A stretch of 64,000 nucleotides of DNA from Chimonanthus salicifolius (Eukaryota; Streptophyta; Magnoliopsida; Laurales; Calycanthaceae), in assembly GCA_013350335.1 (NCBI GenBank), contig CM023540.1, positions 60,407,195 through 60,471,194 of the forward strand. Direction: 5' to 3'. The first letter of the stretch is position 1. Every line of letters starts with the position of its first letter. Made by a program: the position numbers and the translations under genes. A model generated the notes under the pieces. That model did no database searches. It was not told the DNA's origin and worked only from the letters and a program-made list of their open reading frames with translations. Shown here in pieces: positions 12,646 through 22,138 of the stretch.

Positions 12646-13359
12646 CAACACCCATCAAACTACACTTTGATGAGTTCATTAAAGGAATAACTTTTGGGGA
12701 TCACCTAAGGGAACAAATTATATGAGTTAGGTTCAAAGTGAGGTACTATAGACAATGAGACAATGAATGGTATTGGGTACTGAAGTAGAACACCTTGGAC
12801 AAAGGAAATTAAAGTTCTCTACCACTTAAGACCTGAGATACAAAGAGGTAGTGAGTGAAACAAATGATCCCATAGAATCTAGTATTAGAATGAGATGAGT
12901 GTACCTTTATAGAACAGTGATAGGACAAGTGAGAACAAGTATGATGAACTATAAGTTGATAACAGTAGATTTGTCATAGTCCAAATCAAGGTAGAATGGA
13001 ATACAAAAGTATTGATTGACGACAATTAGCACTAGGAGTAAAGATTACTAATGAATTTGCATATAAAATTCATTCATATGATTGTGGAGAATTTTTCTAT
13101 TTTTTCCTTAAGTTAAAGATTTAAATGGTGTTTGCCTTAAAGGAATGAACCAAGGAATCACCTAAGAGAATGAACAATGTTGAGCATTGAGATGGAATAC
13201 TATGAAAATAAAAGAAATTGAACCTTCCTTCAAACCTTTAGACGTAGAAATGGTCTTAGTCAAGTAAGACTGATCGCGTGCACTTGTGAAAATGATCGTA
13301 TGAGAGAGTTCTCCTTTTGGTGCTAGAACATGATTGACCCTAGAGAGAAAAAAGGGAGG

Positions 13360-13362
<3 letters not shown>
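12646..13362. other. Unassigned, possibly decayed pol or flank
   Basis: No recognisable motif in any frame. Phrases such as GGAATCACCTAAG recur near 12690 and 13150, suggesting an old internal duplication. It precedes the G tract and the copia LTR. Confidence 0.3.

Positions 13363-13400
<38 letters not shown>
13363..13400 (+). repeat. 38-nt uninterrupted poly-G tract
   Basis: The run follows a purine-rich GAGAGAAAAAAGGGAGGGGA stretch and precedes TGAATAGG. It yields a spurious polyproline ORF on the minus strand. The GGGGTGAATAGG context is commonly seen in plant copia LTR repeats; the exceptional length suggests slippage expansion and a strong G-quadruplex potential, or an assembly artefact. 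Confidence 0.9.
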
Positions 13401-13401
<1 letters not shown>

Positions 13402-15622
13402 GAATAGGTCAATCCCAGTTTCCATGGTGTTCACAAATTTTTTGATTGTTTAAAGTTTAAGTGTAGTGAAATGACAATATTAATCAAGAGATTTGTTTAG
13501 TGTGATAAATTGTTTTTAATTACCTAAATGATCACACTAAGTTTATACCCCTTTGCATATTTCTTGATTATCAATGCTTGTGCACAATGTATAAATAAAG
13601 ATAATCAAATGCAAAGTGATATGTGTTGAGAAGAATACTTAAATACTAAAACACAACCACACAAGGATGAAACACCATAAGACCAAAATTATAGTGGTCC
13701 GGTTAACCAACCTACATCCACTGTTAGGACTAGTTCAACCTTGAACTATCCCCAAATCCACTAAGTGGGGACTTACACTCTCACATTTAGAGTATGAATT
13801 CCACCTCACTCATTTGGTTGAGAATTTCACCCACCAAATGGAGAATAGGAATTCCACCTATTCATTTGGCTGGGAATTCCATCAATTACATGTGCCAGAG
13901 ATGACGCTTTAGATTTTTTATAGTGATTCCGGAGTCAAGCCTCCTTAATCCACTTTCACAAGATAAAGGTTTTAAATAAAATTAAAACCAAGAAGCACTT
14001 GCCTTTTGTTATTGTCTTAAATTTACTCACAAGCGTGCGAACCATTCATAGTATAGCAATGTGAGAGCGAGATCGAACCCAAATGAAATCTCAAAATATA
14101 TGAACTAAAATCTAAATTTGTCCTCTAAAAAAGAAATGTATTTAAGAAATTGAATCTTTATATGAATCATGTATCTAACTTTGAAAAACAACAAATAAGA
14201 AGTGTGATTTCATATTCTCACATGGTGAAACCATAATCATGATTAGAATTTCAAGTTACAAGATTAAATGACACTTCTTCCTATCTTTAATTGAATGAAT
14301 TTTGAGAGAGAAAGTGATTATAAAGAAATTAAAGAATTAAAAAATTAAAAGATTAAAATGTACAAGATTTTGGAAGAAGAATTACACAACAAACATGAGA
14401 TTTTAACTTAATTGAAAGACAAAAAATTAAATTGCATGAAAATAAATGACTGAAAATAAAAATGCAGCAACGTAAAAGTTGGTTATTTGGAATAAACCGT
14501 TCATCACCCAAAATGTGTAAACAAAGCAAAGTCCTAGATCTAAAAATTCACGTAAAGATCTAAAATCTAATTCATTTTTACTAATAAAACAAGACTCAAA
14601 ATTTTTTAATTTAATTGATCAAACCTTAGTAATCATGATTCAAAATTTACAATCAAGATCATAACTATTGCATATGCTCATGTTCAATCAAATAAACAAG
14701 AGTTGTAATCTTGAAATTAAAAGTAAAATAATCATAAAAGAATTTTAGAAATTGGAAGTTCCAAGATTCTAAATGGATGCTTCACTTTATTAAATAGATG
14801 AATTAAAGTACAAGGCTTGGAAGGAATTACATAGAAGAAATAAAATTAAAATGGAAAAATTAATTGCTCACATGGAAAATCGTGTGGTGCTCTGTCTTCT
14901 AGTCTTTCCTTAGCCTCTAGTCCTCTTGAATTCCAGGTCATATTCGAATTTTACCTCTTGGGGTAATGGGGTATTCATAGACTTCAAAAGGAGATTGATG
15001 GCTTGGATTAAATCAAAGTTTAAGTTGGAAAATCAAAGAACTGGATTAGATCTAAATAAGAATGGATGATGGGGATTTTAAGTTTGGATTTTAGGGTTTC
15101 ACAAGGAGAGTCACATGAATTTGGTGTGGCTTGCCTTGGTGGCTAAGTCAAAGTGGAGGGAACATAAGAGATTAGGAGAGAAAATAGGATTTGGATTGGC
15201 AATGGTGATTTTCGAATTTACTATGTAGTTTTAGGGTTTGTGCATGAGATAATAAATGGATGGATGAGATTTGAAGATGGGATGATTGAGTGGTGGAGAT
15301 GGAAAGGAGTGATGTGGAGAGTGTAACATTTCGGAATTCTATCTTATCAATATTTACGGAATTTGCCATTTTACTTGTGAATTAACGGATATGAACCTTA
15401 GATGGGTAAGGTGTTGGGTAAATGGCCCAATTAGGACCCAACGGATATGGTTTAAGGTTCAATTTAAAATAAATTGGTAAGGTACATTTAATGGGGGGTC
15501 AATGTTGCTATTTGGGTCAAAATGCTCAATTGGGACCCAATGGGTCATGGTTAACTTGGTTGACCACCAAGTGAGTTCAATTTAAATTAAATGGGGCTGA
15601 ATTAAAATGGTAATGCAATATA

Positions 15623-15632
15623 TATATAAATA
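15623..15632 (+). promoter_or_regulatory. TATA-box candidate of Tekay 5' LTR
   Basis: TATATAAATA lies about 300 bp into the LTR; the equivalent in the 3' LTR is TATAAATA at 27991-27998. A second candidate, TATAAAAG near 15945, is just upstream of the GA-rich leader and could equally be the real one. No start site can be proved from sequence. Confidence 0.45.
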
Positions 15633-16131
15633 AGGGATCTAGATTAAGTGGCATGCGCATGGAGGGAACATGGAAAGATTTTAGGAATGGGATATTGTGC
15701 AACGGATGGAAGGTATGGATGGAAAGATTTTAGGATGACATGGAAACGGATATTGACTAGATTTTAGGAGTTGAAAGGTTGCTTGGCCGTGTATAGAAGA
15801 TATGCATAGCCATGAGAGATATATATGCGCATCCATGCTAGAATATCTTTAAAAGGAGTCCTTTCCTTTGTTAAGAGCAATACTAGGCAATTGTTAAATT
15901 GAAGGAGCACATGACATCTTCTAATTAGGACCGAGTGGAATTTTTATAAAAGAAAGACACAAGGGGCGCACGGCATTCACAAATCAAGAGAAGGAGAAGG
16001 CAGCCAGCAAGTGTGAAAGATCAAGTAGAAGGAAGAAAAGGATCGGAAGAACAAGTCGGAACGAAGGAAAACAGGAGGAGTCGCGGAACCGGTAAGTATT
16101 TTGATAATTTTATTTAAAGAAAGGAACCATA

Positions 16132-17324
16132 GGGTTCGGCCATGGTGTATGGCCGAACCCCATGGAAGAAAATTGGGGGATAAATATAGTAATTTAAGGG
16201 AAGATGATGAACCATAGGGTTCTGCCATGTTGTATGGCCGAACCCCATGGAAGGACATTGGTTGTGTTTAATGGATTTTAAAAGGATTTAAATGGATATA
16301 TGTATGAGAACCGCCAAGAAGGACTTAATCTTGGTGGTATGATATTTTTAAGAAAACTAAGGAACCATAGGGTTCGGCCATGGTGTATGGCCGAACCCCA
16401 TGGAAAGAAATTAAGGACTTTAAAGGGATCAAAATGATGCAAAAGATGGAGAACCATGGACCTTGGGTTCGGCCAAGGTGAATGGCCGAACCCCATGAGG
16501 TCTTTTATGGACTTAAGTTGTTAAGAAATTTATATGGGTCTAATGATTTTTAAAGAGCAAATTATGGTTAAGAAATTTATATGGGTCTAATGATTTTTAA
16601 AGAGCAAATTATGAACCATAGGGTTCGGACATGGTGTATGGCAGAATCAATGGAAGATGGTTATTAATTTAGAAAGGTTTTAATGATGGACTTTTGGATC
16701 AAAAAAGAAGGAACCTTGATTTATGGATTCAAGGATGGTAATTGTTATAATTGGAATTTAGACATCATGGTTCGGCCATGTGTATGGCCGAACCCCATGA
16801 AGCAATTTTATAGATATTATGTTTATGTATATTTTAAATGAATGGATGATTAAATGGAGGATTCAATTATATACCTATGTTTATGGACCTATGTGTTGAA
16901 CCCAAACATAAGGTGATGAAGGAAATGGCAAAAAGGTAAATAGGTGAAAATGATGGACATAGGGTTCGGCCATAGTGTATGGCCGAACCTCATGAACTAT
17001 TTGATGGATCATGTGTTTGGATTAAAGAACTATGTATGGATCATTTTTGGAACATAAGCCTTATGAAAATAAGCAAGGTAAATAGCCATGGATAGAATGG
17101 ATGGCAATATGATAATTAAGTAGAAATAATGGGCCATGGGTTCGGCCCATGGGGATTGTTTTGTGGACTTTGCTGTTATCAAGGTTAAGTAATTGTTGTA
17201 TAGGTGATTAAATTTATGAATCAAAGATGGCATGATCTTAGATTTAATTTAAAGATCAAAAGACTAAAAGAAAGGCACCAAATTAAGGAAGTAAGGTTAG
17301 GCCATGTTGTATGGCTGAACCCCA
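16132..17324 (+). repeat. Hairpin field of Tekay 5' LTR (about 9 GGGTTCGGCCAT units)
   Basis: Each unit is an inverted repeat GGGTTCGGCCAT-(about 5 nt)-ATGGCCGAACCC, commonly flanked by CCAT/ATGG. Units start near 16132, 16217, 16370, 16465, 16620, 16769, 16962, 17139 and 17294, at intervals of roughly 85-200 bp. Some arms are decayed (16620, 17294) and one unit lacks its second arm (17131-17154). Sequence between units is unrelated AT-rich filler. Confidence 0.9.
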
Positions 17325-17649
17325 GAAAGTTTTATGTCTTGGACATTATTGTAAATCAAATGGGACATGGTTTTAATTGATTGATATATTACAAGGTAAC
17401 GGGACCTCACAAGGTGTGTACGATCGTGAGTGGTTTCCGGGCGAAAGCGTAAGGATACGTTAGTGGTCTTTGGAAGGATTTCACCTCTTTGAAACCATGG
17501 GTTTATGTACAATGTTTTTATCTTATTTTGATGAATTTATGTTGTAAAAGATATGTTTCAATTGTGAAGTTTTAATGCTATGTTTACAATATAAAATGGC
17601 ATGTGTTTCATTAGCATCTCATGCATGGCATGGGGTGAAGGATATGTAA

Positions 17650-17806
17650 CCGGAGGGGCCACACTCCGTCGGGGCGTCCGAAAAACCTATGTGGGATACC
17701 TTGATGTGTTTTTCCATTAAGAAGAAACCGGAAGGGCCACACTCCGTCGGGGCGTCCGAAAGACCTATGTGGGGGTACTTATATGTACTTGTGATGGCTG
17801 GGACTC
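17650..17806 (+). repeat. 78-bp CCGGAG...GTCGGGGCGTCCGA repeat, two units
   Basis: Units start with CCGGA at 17650 and 17728 (78 bp apart), share ACTCCGTCGGGGCGTCCGAA and contain the CTTGATG...CATTAAG hairpin. The same 78-bp spacing recurs in the solo LTRs at 23959/24037 and 42331/42409, so the unit predates the split of these LTR families. Confidence 0.85.
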
Positions 17807-18393
17807 ATTGCATTTGACATCATGACATAGCATGGTTTATATGGTTTTTGACATTATGATATTATTATAAATGTTTTGTACTAACCATGTGTTAACCCTA
17901 AATGGAATACCTACTGGGCGCGTTGTTCTAACGCCATACTTCTACCCTAGTGGATGATACAGGTAACGAGGGGAACGATGAATGCGAAAAGGGCCAAGCA
18001 TAGGAGCTTGGATATGTGATTGGATTATATTTTATTTAAGATACTCATGGACATGTAATTTTGGTAGCTAGACTTCGGGCATGTAATAATTTAGATAATT
18101 TGTTATGGTTGGATGTTTATTTGGATAATTATAATATGTAATTATGATTAAAGACTTGACGTACTTTGCTATCTAAAATGAAATAGAATTAAATTCTATT
18201 ATAATTCCACTGTTATGATTTTAATCCGCTTGTTTATATTGTTATGTGTGAACCATTTTCATGGACTTAGTCCATGCACATATAGGGTTGGCCAGTTAAG
18301 GGTCGTGACGTCCCGCTCTCTATCACTCTTTAAAAAGAAAAAATAGACTCTAATTTTCGGAAAGCATAGTGAAAAAGGGCGGGGCATTACAAT

Positions 18394-18405
18394 TGGTATC
18401 AGAGC
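18394..18405 (+). other. Primer binding site (initiator tRNA-Met) of Tekay
   Basis: TGGTATCAGAGC, the classic complement to the 3' end of plant initiator tRNA-Met, lies 2 nt after the LTR end. The same site follows the LTR of the second element at 62558. Confidence 0.97.
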
Positions 18406-18795
18406 GAACCAGAAAGATTGAATCTTTCGAAGTAACATTAAGATGGTATCATGTCTCACTGACAGATAAGAATCCCAACTGACCGACTCTTCGGAGTCCG
18501 CTGCACGGGGGCCGAATTAATTTACTTCGTTAGACTCAGACGGAACATTCAATCTGAGAACAACAATGAATGATAGCAAAGGAAGTACAGTCAAAATAAA
18601 TGGATTTATTAAACATAGCAAAATAGGATATATTTCCCCAATATACACGAATTGAGAAACAAAACAATAGATACTTAGGGAATTCCCCAAAAACAAAATC
18701 AAGAGTGCTTATTTGGAAATTTCCCCAAAAGTAAGAAAATACAAACTTTACGATGAAAACTAAGTCATGATATGTTTCAATGGCTTAGGGAAAAA

Positions 18796-19875
18796 ATGCC
18801 TCCAAAGAGAAATACCCGACAAAACTAGAAGGGGAAAGAAAAAAAGGTAGAAAACTCTCAACATGAAAGGGAGGTAGAAAAATCTCAACATGAAGAGGAG
18901 GAACGACAATCTCGACATGAAGAGGTACAACAACCAACCCACCAAGAGAAGGAAAAACAAAATAGCGTGAATATACCGGTGGTGCCTCCTGAACTACAAA
19001 ACTTAGTTCAAGCGGTGGTCACTTCGGTGCTTCAACAACACTTGAACGGGAATGGAACCACCAACGAGACCAATGACAAGAGCATGGTCAGGGACTTCCA
19101 GCAACAGCGCCCTTCTTATTTCAAAGGGAAAGAAGGGGCTGTTTGAGCAGAAAATTGACTGAAGAAGATCACTCAGATCCTGACCCTACTCAATATTTCG
19201 AGTCATGCTGACAAGATTTTACTAGCCACGTCACAACTGATCGATGATGCCGGTAAATGGTGGGAGGTGATACAGAAGCAGCGATCGCTTCTTCCGGAAG
19301 GAGAGAGGACTGCGATGACTTGGGATCAGTTCTCAGCTACCTTTTTGGACCATTATTTTCCTGAGGAACAGAAGGAGCGCTAGACTCAAGCTTTTCTATC
19401 TTTGGTACAAATACCATGACGGTGGCAGAGTACCACTAGGAGTTTCTCAGCTTGTCTTGTTATGCATTCTATATGGTGGATACACACTATCGAAGGGCAC
19501 GCAAGTTTGAGAGGGGGTCCTTCGGCCAAGCATTAGGGCCAAGGTAACCATATTCAAGGCAGCTACATTCGCAGAGGTGGTCAACAGGGCCACTATAGCA
19601 GAGCAAGAGATGGCTGACTTAGTGCGTTTTGACAATCGCCGAGGTCAGAGTGGGAGCGGTACATTCCAGCCCAATAAGAAGTTCCGACCGAACTTTAGCA
19701 AACCCTCACCAGCCACTGGTTCAACAGGGGGCTTTGGTCCCAATCATCCCTCCCCATCTGCATCAGTCCACTCAGGCTCCCAAAGGGGTGAACAACTGCT
19801 TCCATTGTGATTAGTCGGGCCATTTTAAGAGGGAATGCCTACAACTCAACAAACCCTCTTATTCTAGAGGTTCAT
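18796..19875 (+). pseudogene. Tekay gag pseudogene
   Basis: The ATG at 18796 starts MPPKRNTRQN, then a TAG stops it after ten codons. Further gag sequence is recognisable in shifting frames: a glutamine-rich N-terminal part, a capsid segment around 19080-19560 with the retrotransposon-gag style TWDQFSATFLDHYFPEEQK (stop at 19381), and a C-terminal zinc knuckle CFHCD-stop-SGHFKREC near 19801-19840 in which a TAG sits inside the knuckle. Gag would form the virus-like particle. The several stops mean no product. Confidence 0.88.
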
Positions 19876-19890
19876 CTTGCCCACCAGTTA

Positions 19891-20256
19891 GACCAGCTAA
19901 CTCACGAGGAGGCAGGACATTTAACCAGGCGGGACGGGCACCTACAGGATCTTGACAGTTATTTACCTTAGCTCCTCCAGCAGTAGAGGATCACTCTATG
20001 ATTCAAAGTATGGCGGTAGTCAGTACTTCCTACGCCTTTGCTTTATTTGATTCTAGAGCATCCCACTCTTTCAGACCAGCTAACTCACGAGGAGGCAGGA
20101 TATTTAACCAGGCGGGATGGGCGCCTATAGGATCTGGACAATTATTTACCTTAGCTCCTCTAGTAGTAGAGGATCACTCTGTGATTCAAGGTATGGCGGT
20201 AGTCAATAGTTCCTACGCCTTTGCTTTATTTGATTCTGGAGCATCCCACTCTTTCA
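19891..20256 (+). repeat. 183-bp in-frame tandem duplication covering the protease active site
   Basis: GACCAGCTAACTCACGAGG occurs at 19891 and 20074, exactly 183 bp (61 codons) apart. The units carry two copies of the aspartic protease signature: DSRASHSF at 20049 (damaged) and DSGASHSF at 20232 (intact). The frame is kept through both copies (249-codon ORF from 19998). Confidence 0.9.
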
Positions 20257-20723
20257 TATCTGCTACATTCATATCTGCAACTGGAACATTAATACAAAAA
20301 GTGTCCACATCACGCACCATTGTATCCCCCGTCGGCGACACGTCATTGGGACTTATATGCACAACAATGAATACTGAACTCGCTGGACTCAGATTTGAGT
20401 TCAACTATTTGGTATTCGATATGATAGAGTACGATATTATCTTCGGCATGGACTGGTTGGCTAGCTTTCAGGCCAACATTGATTGTTATCGCTGCAGGGT
20501 GACATTTTGGTCACCCGAGGGAAAACAACATGTGGTGCGTACTGACAAACAAAGCAGACTGCATGAAGGGTTGAATCATCTGGTATTGAACAGTATCCAA
20601 ATCAACAAGGCACCGGTGGCTGAACTTCTGGCAATAGTAAAGGACTATGCGGATGTATTCCCAAAAGAACTCCCTAGCTTGCCTCCCATGAGGGGAATTA
20701 ATTTTGAAATCAAGCTGTACCCT
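19998..20723 (+). pseudogene. Tekay aspartic protease and start of RT linker, cut by solo LTR
   Basis: The ORF carries the retropepsin active site DSGASHSFI at 20232 within a duplicated block (a mutated DSRASHSF lies 61 codons earlier). It is followed by the typical Tekay flap region (FNYLVFDMIEYDIIFGMDWL), where ILGMDWL-like sequence forms the protease C-terminal motif, and the EYADVFPKELP-type linker leading to RT (VKDYADVFPKELPSLPP). It ends at INFEIKLYP where the solo LTR at 20724 interrupts the polyprotein. The protease would cleave Gag-Pol. Although open, it cannot be made as part of Gag-Pol here. Confidence 0.9.
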
Positions 20724-22138
20724 TGTAACACCCCGATTTCTCAATAAGATGAATATTTACGAAAATGCCCCTGGATTGGTAAATTTATTAATTATGATGT
20801 TAAATGAGAAAATAGTGGGGCCCATTGTTCAAATTAAGATCCTATGAACATATTATAAGGGTCAAATTATAATGGATGGCTAATGTACATCAAATTAGGT
20901 CAAAATGGTTAATTGGGTCAAAGAATTCTCAACGGTTGGAATAATTACGAAAATGCCCCTGGATTGGTGAATTCAATAAATGTGATTGTAAATAAGGAAA
21001 TAGTGGGGCCCATTGCTCAAATTAAGATCATATGAGCACATTATGAATGTCAAGTTTGATTGGATGGGTAATTTCTCAATGAAGTGGATAAATTACGAAA
21101 ATGCCCCTGATATGTTAAATTAATTATTTTGTGATGTTAAGTAAGGAAATGGTATGGCCCATTGCTCAAATTAAGATCATATGAGTACATTATGAATGCC
21201 AAGTTTGATTGGATGGGTAATTTACATCAATTGGGTCAAAAATGGCTAAATGGGTCAAAGGGCCCAAATGGGACCCATCGGGTCTTACTGGAGTATTTGA
21301 CCGTTTTGTGATTTTAAATTAAATGGGGTTAAGCCTATTTGATTGGAAATCAAGTGGAGAAAAAATGGGTAGGCTTGATCCATATGTAAAAACCAATTAG
21401 AAATGACCAAAATACCATAATTGGGTCATGGAGTCAAAAACGGGTCAAGGAGCTTAAAGTGGACCCAACGGGTCGAGTTGACTATGGTTGACCGTGTGGA
21501 CCATCTAGGGAGCTAAAACACGAGTTAAATCAGTTGAGTGGGACTGAAGTGAGTTGGAATTAAATCAAGGGTTGAGTTAACTCATGTGCATTGAATGAAA
21601 TGCATTAATTATGGTGAGTTGGACATTGAGTTGAGTGAGTCAAAAATGGAAGTCAAATGGGCTGAAAATTCAGTGAGTTAAGTGGAATATGAGGAGGTGT
21701 GGTGATCTCAAATAAACCAAAACAAGTCCCACACGTTGGGGACTTGTTATGGAGAGTTTCATGCAAAACATTAAATGGAATATGGGGGGTTTCTATCCCA
21801 TTTGGAAACCCCAAGCCTTCAACGTTGGAATGCCAATGGGTGCATTTGTTGGCAGCAAGTGGCCCATTGGTTTAGGCAAGAATTGATGAGGGAGTGGAGG
21901 GGTTATGATGGCTGATATACAAAAGCAATGAACACCAAGGTTAGCCGACTTTTGTCATTGCAAACCAAGTTTTTCCATCTCTTTCTCCATCTCTCCAATT
22001 GGTGTTCTTGGCTGGAACAGCAGAGGTTTTTGGTACCAAATATTCAAGCTTAAACCAGCAAGGAATTAAGGAAGAAAGGAAGAAATAAAAGATAGGAAGC
22101 AAGGATCAAAAGTCAAGAAGAAAGGCTTGGGAAAATTG

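Larger units (their letters stand above)
16092..17962 (+). other. Putative leader intron in Tekay 5' LTR
   Basis: The donor GGTAAGTATTTT at 16092 is close to the plant consensus. The acceptor side has TTCTAAC (17926-17932) as a branch-point candidate, a pyrimidine-rich stretch ending CCCTAG (17950), and ACAG/G (17962). All hairpin units and the 78-bp repeats fall inside. The 3' LTR has the same sites (28466 and 30271). Splicing is an inference from consensus matches and recurrence. Confidence 0.45.
15322..18391 (+). repeat. Tekay 5' LTR (3,070 bp)
   Basis: It begins TGTAACATTTCGG and ends GGGCGGGGCATTACA directly before the PBS. Order of parts: U3-like head with repeated GGGTCAAT-type words; a TATATAAATA box at 15623-15632 and a TATAAAAG box near 15945; a GA-rich leader (15960-16090); a GTAAGTATTT donor-like site (16092); about nine hairpin units (16132-17324); a 78-bp repeat pair (17650, 17728); the CTAACGCC...ACAG/G block (to 17962); and an A-rich GACTCT...TTTTCGG tail. 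A 47-bp perfect tandem duplication (16520-16566/16567-16613) is private to this copy. Confidence 0.95.

Noticed and set aside
13162..13434. Polyproline ORF on the minus strand
   Set aside because: Created by the 38-nt G run; no other coding signal.
16132..17324. Regularly spaced repeats resembling a CRISPR array
   Set aside because: Repeats are palindromic, irregularly spaced, lie inside plant LTRs and have no cas genes; the window is eukaryotic.
18394..18405. tRNA gene
   Set aside because: Only the 12-nt tRNA-complementary PBS is present, with no cloverleaf.
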